Of a stretch of 42,198 nucleotides of DNA, positions 8,470 to 16,169 are shown piece after piece. Location of the stretch: assembly GCA_023667395.1 (NCBI GenBank), contig JAMPAC010000001.1:38615-80812 (forward strand), written 5' to 3'. The notes under the pieces are model-generated. The model was not told the DNA's origin. It ran no database searches and saw only the letters and a program-made list of their open reading frames with translations. Position 1 is the stretch's first letter. Each line of letters begins with the position of its first letter. The stretch is from Blautia sp. GTDB lineage: Bacteria; Bacillota; Clostridia; Lachnospirales; Lachnospiraceae. The translations under genes were made by a program, and so were the position numbers.

Positions 8470-9693
8470 TTACCCGATTCCCTGCACCCCGCCCGAAAGG
8501 ATCGTAATGACCGCCGCGCAAAGGTTCCTTGCCCCTTTTTCCGTATATACGCCCTCCTGGTAATCAAACTGCAGGTTCAACCCACCTTTCTCATTACGGA
8601 GCAGGCTGAACGTCAGATGATTCGGCATGTTTCCCGCCACGCCAAACCGCGCTTTATACCGAAGATCGGTCTGAAAGGAAAACTGATAGAAATAAAACAT
8701 GTATTCGGAAATGGACTCCCCGATCATATTTTCCTCACACAGAACCGTAAGGATATAGTGGAATCCGCATGTACTGTGGGCGGACGCTTCCCCTGCAGCC
8801 GCCTTCACTTTCCGGCACAGTTCCGCAAAGGTATCTTCCGCTTCCACCCGCACCCTGACCGGAACAAACAGCGTATAACATCCCAGCGTATCCATCTGTT
8901 CCAGGGTTCGGTTCAGGCAGGGCATCAGGAACACTGCATCCTTTTTGTCCGTGGCCTGGGCAAGGTAAAACGCGTATGCCGCCGCAAACAGGCAGGGAAT
9001 CGAAATGTTTTCTTTCTCCCCGTAGCTTTCAACCGCCTGCATGATCGTGTCCGGCACACTGTCCCTGTAACTGCTGAACTTCGTCCCGTCTGTTTTCCGG
9101 GAAAAAACAGCCGCTTCAAAATCCGCGTCCAGAAAATAAGATTTCCAGAATTCCTTTTCATCAACAGTGTTCAGGCTGTCTTCCAGATCCGTCACATCTC
9201 CCACATTAAATACGGATGGCACGATCTCCTTGCCTGCCAGCACATCCAGCACCCTCTGCACAAACAGGCTCATACCGTGACCATCCATGATAATATGGTG
9301 AAACCGCACATATAAAAGGACTCCGCCGTCGGTCAGCGGAAACACATTCGCCCGGTACAGGCGGCGTTCCGCGTCCATACGAAGTCTGTCTGAAATATCC
9401 ATGTATCCTTCCACCCAGTCAGCCGAGCGCTCTTTCTCAATATCACATTCGGAAATCTTTCCCTCGCCATAAGAAAGCATCCAGCCGTTTTCTCCCTGAT
9501 ATAAGGAAGCGGTAAACACATCCGCATTATCCAGGACTTTATCCACGGCCTCTTTCACCGCTTCCGGCGTATGATCCGGCAGGTAAAGTTTCAGGGAAAT
9601 CGTATTACCCATACTGTTTGAACATGTCTGATCCGTCATCGTAATTTCGTTCTGGGCTAAATTCAGTCTGCGCATTTGCCTTTCTGCTTCCAT
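8470..9693 (-). CDS. Stand-alone condensation-domain acyltransferase
   Basis: 407 residues, about the size of one non-ribosomal peptide synthetase condensation domain. The family's active-site motif HHxxxDG is present as HHIIMDG (residues 132-138), preceded by a C1-like LNLAQNEITMT near the N-terminus. No adenylation or carrier-protein domain is attached, and none is encoded nearby. Stand-alone members of this fold join an acyl, aminoacyl or alcohol acceptor to an activated donor (PapA, WES and free C domains), but the substrate cannot be deduced. The ATG is preceded by GGAGGG. It follows the LytTR-DUF3021-ABC genes on the same strand after 266 bp, so co-function with that transporter is possible. 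A separate promoter in the gap is also possible. Confidence 0.8.
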   Translation of the reverse strand: MEAERQMRRLNLAQNEITMTDQTCSNSMGNTISLKLYLPDHTPEAVKEAVDKVLDNADVFTASLYQGENGWMLSYGEGKISECDIEKERSADWVEGYMDISDRLRMDAERRLYRANVFPLTDGGVLLYVRFHHIIMDGHGMSLFVQRVLDVLAGKEIVPSVFNVGDVTDLEDSLNTVDEKEFWKSYFLDADFEAAVFSRKTDGTKFSSYRDSVPDTIMQAVESYGEKENISIPCLFAAAYAFYLAQATDKKDAVFLMPCLNRTLEQMDTLGCYTLFVPVRVRVEAEDTFAELCRKVKAAAGEASAHSTCGFHYILTVLCEENMIGESISEYMFYFYQFSFQTDLRYKARFGVAGNMPNHLTFSLLRNEKGGLNLQFDYQEGVYTEKGARNLCAAVITILSGGVQGIG

Positions 9694-9920
9694 GTTGAGT
9701 TCCCTCCGCTATCTTCCCATCCCGCTCCCTGAACTCTTCCGCCTGCTTTCGCTGTCATATGATATAGCTGCCCAGAACCGGACATTTTTCGGGGTAAATT
9801 TATCAGGAGAGTTCAAAGAGAAACAACACTACGCCAAAACGCGGTGTTTTCAATGCCTGTCCTGAACAGCTATCTCCTTTATACTACATATTTCCGCATA
9901 TTTCTACCCTTATGGAACCG

Positions 9921-9948
9921 TTTGCACTTTTTAGGGTATCTTTTGCAG
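9921..9948. repeat. Dispersed 28-bp motif, copy 1
   Basis: TTTGCACTTTTTAGGGTATC followed by TTTTGCAG matches positions 33420-33447 at 25 of 28 bases. Both copies are intergenic and each lies near the start of a different minus-strand transcription unit. The role is unknown; see the finding. Confidence 0.5.
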
Positions 9949-9959
9949 GTGGAAATGTT

Positions 9960-10652
9960 TCAACAAAGAGACGACTTTTTATACAATATGGAAAATACTG
10001 CCCCAAATACGGCGATATTCATAAGGATGACCGCCGCGCTCCGGGCAGGATCTCCTTCCCCCAGATTCCCCGTCAGCACACGGATCTGTTCGGTATAGGT
10101 GAATCTGGCAATCTTTTCAATCCTGTCATTGAACATGGACAGCATGGGCAGAAAGGAAAATACCATCATCACAGGCACTGAGACCGATGTGGCCGCCATC
10201 TGGTTCCTGCTGCCCACGCCTATGGCAGCCCCCATCACGATGGAGGCAATGATTCCTGCTGCCATGACCAGCAGGAACAATGCCCTCTGACCCGCCGTAA
10301 CATTTTCCAGCAGGCTGCAGAAGACCGCCCCTCCCAGCATGCACGCCAGGAACACATAGCTGCCTATCCCCAGAAGATACTGCCACGGCGTGACATCCGC
10401 CATCATCAGGACGCGCAGGGTATTTTTCTCCTTTTCCTCGGAAATGATGGAGGAAACACAGGTCAGGGGCGCCATTCCTATGTACATGGATGCGAACAGC
10501 GTCACGAAAAAGTTCTCCGGCATACCCTCCAGCCGTATCATGTTCACCATAATGACGCCCAGCGCCGGAAACATCGCAAACTGTATCAACACGATTTGAT
10601 TTTTCAGGGTATCCTTTAATTGTTTTTGCATGATCGTTATGATATGTCTCAT
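9960..10652 (-). CDS. ABC-2 type transporter permease
   Basis: 230 residues with about six hydrophobic segments: near 20-40, 50-68, 95-118, 123-145, 155-175 and 205-225. The cytoplasmic loop SIISEEKEKNTLRVLMM is the characteristic EK-rich motif of ABC-2 exporter permeases of the NatB/YhaP kind. It partners the ATPase immediately upstream; its ATG shares one base with that gene's stop (TAATG), so translation is coupled. Predicted role: membrane half of an efflux or export system under the LytTR regulator of the same operon. The substrate is unknown. Confidence 0.85.
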   Translation of the reverse strand: MRHIITIMQKQLKDTLKNQIVLIQFAMFPALGVIMVNMIRLEGMPENFFVTLFASMYIGMAPLTCVSSIISEEKEKNTLRVLMMADVTPWQYLLGIGSYVFLACMLGGAVFCSLLENVTAGQRALFLLVMAAGIIASIVMGAAIGVGSRNQMAATSVSVPVMMVFSFLPMLSMFNDRIEKIARFTYTEQIRVLTGNLGEGDPARSAAVILMNIAVFGAVFSILYKKSSLC

Positions 10653-11476
10653 TATTCGTTCAGCTTCCTTCCTGTAAGATGCAGAAATACCTTTTCCAGA
10701 TCCGGTTCCGACGAATGGATGCTCCGTATTTTCCCCTCCCGCATCATCCGGGCAAGTATATCCGCGTTTTCCCCGGAATTGGCAAGCACGCGTCTTTCGC
10801 CGTTTTCCAGGATCACTTCTATGTTGTTTTCCAGATTATATTTCATGCATATTTCCTCAGGAACGCCCTGTTCAACAATCTTCCCCTCATTCAGCAGAAG
10901 AATGCTGTCGCACAGCTGCTGTGCCTCATGCATATTGTGGGTGGTCAGGAAAATGGTGGTTCCCGAAGCCTTTTCCGCCCGGATCAGTTCATGGATCTTT
11001 TCCGTGGTGGCGGGATCCAGGCCGGAAGCAGGTTCATCCAGGTACAGAATATCCATCTCTTTCAAAAGCGCCCTGCAGAAGTTCACCCGGTTCCGCATCC
11101 CTTTGGAAAGCTTTCCCACCGCCGTCTTCCTGGCGTCCGCCAATTCCGTCCTTTCCAGAAGCTCCTGGATCTTCTGATCCGGTACCTGGTAAATGGCGGC
11201 GAATATCTTCAGGTTATCCCAGACCGTCAGCCTTTCATACAGTCCAAAACTGTCCATCATGATCCCTGCGGCCAGATGTTCTTTTCGCGTCCTGATCATT
11301 CCCGCTGTGGGGGCGATCTGCCCCGTCAGGATATTCACCAGCGTGGTCTTGCCCGCGCCGGAGGGTCCCAGCAGGCCTATCACCCTGCCTTCTTCTATCT
11401 GTAGTGAAATATTGTCCAGAACACATTTTTTCCCAAAAGAATGGGAAAGATGATCAGCCTCCATCAAGATTGCCAT
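10652..11476 (-). CDS. ABC transporter ATP-binding protein
   Basis: 274 residues. It has a canonical nucleotide-binding domain: Walker A GPSGAGKTT, signature LSKGMRNR, Walker B ILYLDEPASGLDP and switch His in TTHNMHEA. A short C-terminal extension ends in SEPDLEKVFLHLTGRKL, typical of ABC-2 exporter ATPases (CcmA/NatA-like). The open frame continues 34 codons further upstream into the 112-bp repeats, but the start at 11476 (MAILMEADHL) has GGAGG 8 nt before it, so the upstream part is judged non-coding. It is an energy-supplying partner of the permease at 9960-10652. The tandem hairpin array separates it from DUF3021 and may affect its expression. Confidence 0.92.
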   Translation of the reverse strand: MAILMEADHLSHSFGKKCVLDNISLQIEEGRVIGLLGPSGAGKTTLVNILTGQIAPTAGMIRTRKEHLAAGIMMDSFGLYERLTVWDNLKIFAAIYQVPDQKIQELLERTELADARKTAVGKLSKGMRNRVNFCRALLKEMDILYLDEPASGLDPATTEKIHELIRAEKASGTTIFLTTHNMHEAQQLCDSILLLNEGKIVEQGVPEEICMKYNLENNIEVILENGERRVLANSGENADILARMMREGKIRSIHSSEPDLEKVFLHLTGRKLNE

Positions 11477-11487
11477 ACAACATGCCT

Positions 11488-11820
11488 CCATTCCAGTGCC
11501 GTCTCTACACTTCAATGCCCCTGCGGGGGAAGAAATTTTCATCTGTACAGACCACAGCTGAAAATTCCTTCCGGGCATTTCCGTTCCGAGACTGTTTTTC
11601 CATTCCAGTGCCGTCTCTACACTTCAATGCCCCTGCGGGGGAAGAAATTTTCATCTGTACAGACCACAGCTGAAAATTCCTTCCGGGCATTTCCGTTCCG
11701 AGACTGTTTTTCCATTCCAGTGCCGTCTCTACACTTCAGCCCCCTTGGCGGGGACGGATTCTTCAGACGCCTGTGCGTCTGAAAATCTTTCCGGGGGCTT
11801 CCGTTCCGAGACTGTTTTTT
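11488..11820. repeat. Three tandem 112-bp hairpin units
   Basis: Units start at 11488, 11600 and 11712. Units 1 and 2 are essentially identical; unit 3 (109 bp) keeps both ends (CCATTCCAGTGCCGTCTCTA and CCGTTCCGAGACTGTTTTT) but has a different middle. Each unit folds on itself: GTCTC with GAGAC outside, AATGCCC with GGGCATT next, and GAATTTTCA with TGAAAATTC inside. In unit 3 the stems are kept by different bases: AGCCCCC with GGGGGCT, and TTCAGACGC with GCGTCTGAA. Frames that read through these units are in all likelihood fortuitous. The array lies between DUF3021 and the ABC ATPase in a five-gene minus-strand block. Confidence 0.9.
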
Positions 11821-11852
11821 ATTCAATTGCCGCTTGCGGCAATTTGTTCCGC
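11820..11852. repeat. 33-bp dispersed palindrome, copy 1
   Basis: The plus strand reads TATTCAATTGCC, a six-base centre GCTTGC, then GGCAATTTGTTCCGC. The same 33-bp frame with only the six central bases changed occurs at 40952-40984. It abuts the third 112-bp unit and follows the DUF3021 stop. A second small hairpin (ATGTGCC/GGCATAT) lies next to it. Confidence 0.75.
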
Positions 11853-11880
11853 CATGTGCCTGAAAGGCATATTGTTCACT

Positions 11881-12369
11881 TCAATGCTTCTGCTCCGTTA
11901 CCTGCTGTTCTTTCAAATGCCGCAGTCCTTCCTCCAGCTGCCTGTTGTCCAGGGATTCCTTCCATGCGGAAACCGCCCAGGCGATGATAAAGCAGAGACC
12001 GAACGAGATCAAAAAGCAGATCCAGCACCTGGGATCGTCAACCGGGAACCAGCCGAAGCAATACGCAAACACCCCTATCAGCGCAATGACCGAAACCAGC
12101 ATTCCTATGGTTCTCTTTGCAATGGACATTTTCCTGATTACCCTGTCCGAAAAAAACAGGAACCTGATCACCATGATACAGACGGAATTCAATAAAAACT
12201 GCAGGATTGTATTTGACGGTATTCCTTCCTTTCCCAGCGCAAACATGGTGGAAAATCCCCTGGCCTCCTCCCCCACCAGATTACATAAAAGGGTGAGCGC
12301 CAGCATGGACGCCCCGAATGCGATCATTGTCTGTGCCATATAGTCCAATATATTTTTCCGCTCTCTCAT
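11881..12369 (-). CDS. DUF3021 family membrane protein
   Basis: 162 residues with four predicted membrane helices: about 13-31, 49-70, 85-107 and 116-134, the last two containing FAYCFGWFP and CFLISFGLCFIIAW. A charged C-terminal tail follows. DUF3021 proteins are habitually encoded directly after a small LytTR regulator and are thought to hold or modulate that regulator at the membrane; the same arrangement is seen here, 23 bp after the LytTR gene. Function beyond this pairing is inference. The stop lies just before the palindromic repeats. Confidence 0.85.
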   Translation of the reverse strand: MRERKNILDYMAQTMIAFGASMLALTLLCNLVGEEARGFSTMFALGKEGIPSNTILQFLLNSVCIMVIRFLFFSDRVIRKMSIAKRTIGMLVSVIALIGVFAYCFGWFPVDDPRCWICFLISFGLCFIIAWAVSAWKESLDNRQLEEGLRHLKEQQVTEQKH

Positions 12370-12392
12370 GATATTTCCCCGCCTTTACCCAC

Positions 12393-12836
12393 TCAGAATT
12401 CTTTCCTCAATAATCCCTTGATATTCTCCGCATACTGCCGCGACACCACCAGCTGCTCACCGTTCATCAATGTCATCAGCAGCCGCCTGTCCAGATATGT
12501 TTTGATGGATTCCACATTTTTCAGGTTCACAATGCACGATTTATTGATGCGGACAAACAGGTACTGCCCCAGCTGCTGCTCCAGTTCATAGAGCCTGCTG
12601 CCGGATTCATACAGTTTATCCGCCGTGTAGAGGAAACACTTTCCATCCACCGACTCTATATACATGATCTTCTCCAGATCCAATACCGTTATCTTTCCCT
12701 CATGGTAAACCGTGATCTGCCTGTCAATGATCCGGAGCGCCGCCACCAGCCTGTCAACCAGGGCGTTATGCTCCCTGCACTTTATGGTGACCACCGTGTC
12801 CTCCATCTCTTCCCGGATCTCTATGTTGATCTTCAA
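12393..12836 (-). CDS. LytTR-domain transcriptional regulator
   Basis: 147 residues. A short N-terminal portion (1-45) without a receiver domain is followed by a LytTR DNA-binding domain (about 45-145) with the typical IMYIESVDGKCFLYT, YELEQQL and FVRINKSCIVNLKNVESI segments. It should bind DNA directly, not by phosphotransfer. The start codon is TTG at 12836, supported by GGGGAGG at 7-nt spacing. It is the first gene of a probable operon with DUF3021 and the ABC transporter pair, which it likely controls, together with itself. Confidence 0.9.
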   Translation of the reverse strand: MKINIEIREEMEDTVVTIKCREHNALVDRLVAALRIIDRQITVYHEGKITVLDLEKIMYIESVDGKCFLYTADKLYESGSRLYELEQQLGQYLFVRINKSCIVNLKNVESIKTYLDRRLLMTLMNGEQLVVSRQYAENIKGLLRKEF

Positions 12837-12869
12837 GCTTTCGCCTCCCCGTCACCTGATGCTTTTTAT

Positions 12870-12898
12870 ATCATATAGGACTGTCCAGCCCTGCGCAA
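12870..12898 (-). promoter_or_regulatory. Promoter of the LytTR operon
   Basis: On the minus strand, TTGCGC (12898-12893) and TATGAT (12875-12870) are separated by 17 bp, about 35 bp before the TTG start. The spacer contains CTGGACAG, and a similar CTGGGCAG...TATATCAT stands before the condensation gene at 9755-9775, which could be a shared control site. Confidence 0.5.
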
Positions 12899-12981
12899 GC
12901 CCCCTGACGGCATGTTGCCGCTTTCAGGGCATGAGTTGCCATGGAATTCCGCAAGAATCATCCTGTAATTTTACTTTTCCA

Positions 12982-13010
12982 TTGACACCGGAAATCCTGT
13001 TACATTAAGA
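12982..13010 (+). promoter_or_regulatory. Promoter upstream of the Uma2 remnant
   Basis: TTGACA (12982-12987) and TTAAGA (13005-13010) are 17 bp apart, about 58 bp before the GCGAGG ribosome site and ATG at 13068. Confidence 0.4.
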
Positions 13011-13067
13011 TGGATTTATCAGGAAATGCTGATCATCACTTCAAAATCAGAAAAGCGAGGTATTCCC

Positions 13068-13463
13068 ATGCCGTTATTAAAGACGAATCCCTGTACCGCA
13101 GAGGACTATTGGAATCTGCCTGACGGACAGCACGCCGAACTGATCGACGGACGGCTTTATAACATGGCTCCGCCAGACAGGATCCATCAGGAACTTTCCT
13201 TTGCCATAGCCAGAAAATTTGCGGATTACATTGACCGCAGGGGCGGTTCCTGTAAAGTGTATCCGGCTCCTTTCGCCGTAAACCTGAACGCAGATGACGA
13301 AACCTATGTGGAACCTGATATCAGCGTCATCTGTGACAAAAATAAACTGACGGATCACGGCTGCAGTGGCGCTCCCGCAATCCTGCCTTTCAGCCAGTCC
13401 ATTGATGTCGGCATTTTTGAAGATCTGAGCGTCCATATTGGCGAACTGCTGCAGGCTCTTTAG
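13068..13463 (+). pseudogene. Uma2 (DUF820) endonuclease-like gene with internal deletion
   Basis: 131 codons from the ATG at 13068, which has GCGAGG 7 nt upstream and gives the usual Uma2 beginning MPLLKTNPCTAEDYWNLPDG. The first 100 or so residues follow the family, with AELIDGRLYNMAPP, and YVEPDISVICD supplying one acidic active-site residue. The next expected block (DWIIEIVSPS...YWIVDP, with the remaining PD-(D/E)XK residues) is missing. The frame instead jumps from HGCSGAPA directly to ILPFSQSIDVGIFEDLSVHIGELL, which belongs at the family C-terminus. Full-length relatives have about 180-190 residues, so roughly 45-50 have been deleted in frame. The product is probably not a nuclease. Recognition of the flanking pieces is from family knowledge. 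Confidence 0.75.
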
Positions 13464-13580
13464 CACAGATACAAATGCACAGCATCAGATAATTCTGCCA
13501 TATCCGCAATCAATACCCCCGCTGCAAGTACAATGCGTCCACAGGACGCTATGGTATTGACCCTCGCGGAAATAAAAATG

Positions 13581-13613
13581 CCGCAAAGTAATTGTCTCAA
13601 AATTACTTTGCGG
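13581..13613 (-). terminator. Rho-independent terminator of the 13.6-14.0 kb gene
   Basis: A perfect 13-bp stem CCGCAAAGTAATT (13581-13593) and AATTACTTTGCGG (13601-13613) with a 7-nt loop. On the minus strand it is followed by CATTTTTATTT. The stem overlaps the stop codon of the minus-strand gene ending at 13603. Confidence 0.75.
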
Positions 13614-14011
13614 TGTCCAGTTCCGCCAGGAACATACCAGCCATTTCCTCTATCCGGGATAAAAATGCCAGCCATTCACTCCATTCGATACCAGGGATAT
13701 ACAAGTCGCCATACGCTTTCACATGACACACACTGATCAGTCTTTCCAGATACTGCCTTTTGACCGGAATGCTGCCGACCTCATACTGGCACAGAATCTG
13801 ATCAATCTCTTTTTCTTCCCTGAAATGCCCGCCTGACCGCAGATACTTTTTTAACTGTAACAGCCCCTCACGATTTCCCGCATCCAAGGACATCATCCCC
13901 TTTCCGGCTCCGAAGTTCCGCAATCCTTTTCTTTGCTTCATCCAGATCCTTACAACTGTTGATTTCATAATAAGCCATCCCACCCCAAAAAGCAACTCCC
14001 GCTTCAATCAT
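13603..14011 (-). pseudogene. Frameshifted conserved hypothetical gene
   Basis: Two overlapping minus-strand frames join into one protein if a single extra base is removed near 13884-13885 (the GG of CTTGGATG on the minus strand). The N-terminal part is MAYYEINSCKDLDEAKKR (ATG at 13978) and IAELRSRKGDDV; the second frame continues LDAGNREGLLQLKKYL to the stop at 13603 and ends AGMFLAELDTAK. Alternatively only the second frame is translated, as a 134-residue protein. The joined protein would be about 124 residues, mostly helical and charged, without membrane segments or known motif. I do not recognise the family. A terminator overlaps its stop, so it was once an independent gene. Confidence 0.5.
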
Positions 14012-14071
14012 CCCCTTGCCAACTGCAACACCATTCCCACCCGACCACATTTTACGCCATATCTTCCCATA

Positions 14072-14282
14072 GCCCGCAGAATACAGGCGGTGGCGTGTCG
14101 TCCTGTTCTGAGCGGACTTTGGGGGACGCACTTAGCGGGGATGAAATCCACTGCCTACGGAGACTTGAACGCGAACGCCCTTTTCGCGTGCTAGTCGGAG
14201 TTGGCAGTTAGTTCAGCACCGCGTTGTCCCGTCCGCACAGAACAGGACGGCGCGCCACCGCCGTCCCTCCGGTTCCATCCCT
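14072..14282 (+). other. Possible decayed mobile-element tail
   Basis: About 300 bp (13979-14282) separate the frameshifted gene and the ABC gene. In one plus-strand frame the segment 14099-14190 reads RPVLSGLWGTHLAGMKSTAY then GDLNANALFAC and a TAG. The frame then reopens with SELAVSSAPRCPVRTEQDG through to the ABC stop. The bases also fold: CACTGCC with GGCAGT, and CGCGAA with TTCGCG. The open frame interrupted by one stop, plus the foldback, suggests the 3' end of a lost insertion element, perhaps of the TnpB-bearing kind. This is weakly supported and no transposase core is present. Confidence 0.25.
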
Positions 14283-16169
14283 CTACACCCCCTGATAATA
14301 CTGCGCCTGGGCATTCCACAACCTTGCGTAAGTCCCGCCCTCCTCCGCCAGCAGTTCCTCATGGCTCCCCAGCTGAACCAGGCGCCCTTTATCAAAGACC
14401 GCAATCTTCTTACAGAACCTGCAGGAAGACAGCCGATGGCTGATATAGACCGCCGTTTTCTCCCCCGCGATCTTGTCAAAATTCGCATAGATCTCCGCCT
14501 CCGCCAGCGGATCCAGCGCCGCCGTAGGCTCATCCAGCAGCACAAAGGGGGATTCCCTGTAGATTGCCCTGGCAATGGCGATCTTCTGGGCCTCGCCGCC
14601 GCTGATCTCCACGCCGGAATCCACATAATCCTGATAGAGATAAGTACGGATCCCCTCATTCTCCTTTTTCAGCTTTGCAAGCCTCTCCCCGAAGCCCACA
14701 TCCTCCAGGCAGCGTTCCACCCTTTCCTCCTCATACTCCGCGGAAGCCGCCACATTCTCCGCCAGCACCAGGGAAAACAGCTGGAAATCCTGGAACACCA
14801 CGGAAAACAGCTTCACGTATTCCTCCTGACGGAATTTCCTGATGTTCACCCCGTTTACCAGGATCTCCCCCTCGTCCGGGTCATAGAGACGGCACAAAAG
14901 CTTGATCATGGTGGTCTTGCCTGAACCGTTCCGCCCCACAATGGCCAGCTTCTCCCCCACGTTCAGTTTCAGGGAAAAATTCCGCAGGGCATAATCCTCA
15001 CTGCCCGGATACCGGAACGAAACATTGCGGAATTCAATGGTATACTGCCCGTCGCTCCTTTTCTCCATGGGCAGGGACCCCTTGTACATCTCGTCCGACA
15101 GGGACAGCAGTTCCAGGATGGACACCTGCTTCCTGGCCGCCAGGGCAAGTTCCTGGAAACGGACCGCCAGCGCCACCACAGCCTCGAACAGATTGGCAAG
15201 GCATCCTGCAAACAGGATCACCGTCCCCACCGGGACTCCTCCCGTCAGTGCCAACCAGGCGATCAGGAAATAGGCTCCCGCCGTACTTAAGCCCCGCATG
15301 GCTCCTCCCGCCGCTCCTGTCCCGGCGGCTCCCACAACAGGTCTATTACAGTAATAATCCTGATACGCCCTGCTCGTCGCCTTGTCATAGGTCCAATGCT
15401 TCATGACCCCATAGGCGTCATAGATCCTCACATCTTTCCCATTTTGATACCGATAGTGCGACAACATGCCAAAGCTCCAGGCAAAATCATAAAGTACTTT
15501 CTTCTCTTCCAGCGTGGGAATATGAAACATCATATACTGCGTGATCTTCTGGTAACGCCTGTAGACCCTCATACCCAGAAACGTCAGGAGCGCCATGCCT
15601 GTCAGGATACAGGCCGATGGAAATGCATTCCCGCCTCCCAGATACCGGAATACCGATGCTCCCGCCGCCACCGCGCCCACCAGCCGTAACAGGTAGCCGA
15701 TGAGACGTTCCCCCTGCCAGAAAATGGTATAGATCCCCGCTCCCCAGTTACTGTCCCTTTGAATCTGCTCCTGTATCTCCTTAAGCCTGGGACTGTCCAG
15801 CATGGAAAAATCCAGTTCTGTCAGCTTTGCGTCCTGCATGGCATCATAGCGCCTTGCGATCAGGCTCCTCTTCACCGAGATGGATGCTTTCAACGCACTG
15901 GACGCCGCCCTCAGGATACCCAGCAGGATGCAGACCCACACCGCCGTCCTCACCAGCTCCCATAGATCCCCTCCCGCCGTCAGGCTGTTCACCACATATC
16001 CGGACAGGATCAAGGCCCCGTATTCTATGACAGTCTGGAGCAGGCAGTCCATGACCTGCCAGGGAAGATAGCTTTTGTCCATGCCCTGTATCAGCTTCAG
16101 CACTGCACGGATCTTAGCCATATTTTGCCTGAAAGTAAGCTTCTTTAAAAGTTCTGATTCCTGCATCAT
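14283..16169 (-). CDS. ABC exporter half-transporter, fused membrane and ATPase domains
   Basis: 628 residues: six-helix exporter membrane domain (about 40-330) followed by a nucleotide-binding domain (about 370-620). The latter has Walker A GRNGSGKTT, signature ISGGEAQK, Walker B VLLDEPTAALDP with its catalytic Glu, and switch His in YISHRLSS. Its ATG lies inside the last codons of the preceding ABC gene (ATGA overlap, 16166-16169), so the two halves are made together and probably form a heterodimer. No C39 peptidase domain is present, so it is not a bacteriocin-processing exporter by itself. Substrate unknown; drug, lipid or peptide export are possible. The neighbouring two-component genes suggest signal-dependent export or resistance. 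Confidence 0.92.
   Translation of the reverse strand: MMQESELLKKLTFRQNMAKIRAVLKLIQGMDKSYLPWQVMDCLLQTVIEYGALILSGYVVNSLTAGGDLWELVRTAVWVCILLGILRAASSALKASISVKRSLIARRYDAMQDAKLTELDFSMLDSPRLKEIQEQIQRDSNWGAGIYTIFWQGERLIGYLLRLVGAVAAGASVFRYLGGGNAFPSACILTGMALLTFLGMRVYRRYQKITQYMMFHIPTLEEKKVLYDFAWSFGMLSHYRYQNGKDVRIYDAYGVMKHWTYDKATSRAYQDYYCNRPVVGAAGTGAAGGAMRGLSTAGAYFLIAWLALTGGVPVGTVILFAGCLANLFEAVVALAVRFQELALAARKQVSILELLSLSDEMYKGSLPMEKRSDGQYTIEFRNVSFRYPGSEDYALRNFSLKLNVGEKLAIVGRNGSGKTTMIKLLCRLYDPDEGEILVNGVNIRKFRQEEYVKLFSVVFQDFQLFSLVLAENVAASAEYEEERVERCLEDVGFGERLAKLKKENEGIRTYLYQDYVDSGVEISGGEAQKIAIARAIYRESPFVLLDEPTAALDPLAEAEIYANFDKIAGEKTAVYISHRLSSCRFCKKIAVFDKGRLVQLGSHEELLAEEGGTYARLWNAQAQYYQGV

Noticed and set aside
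9694-9959. Short peptide frames between the permease and condensation genes
   Set aside because: The best candidate is a 16-codon TTG-started frame with a poor ribosome site; nothing supports translation.
11488-11820. CRISPR array
   Set aside because: The repeats are contiguous, 112 bp long, without unique spacers, and no cas gene is in the window.
11441-11826. Several open frames through the 112-bp repeats, including a longer N-terminus for the ABC ATPase
   Set aside because: They repeat the same peptide because the DNA repeats, they lack ribosome sites, and the ATPase has a proper GGAGG site for the start at 11476.
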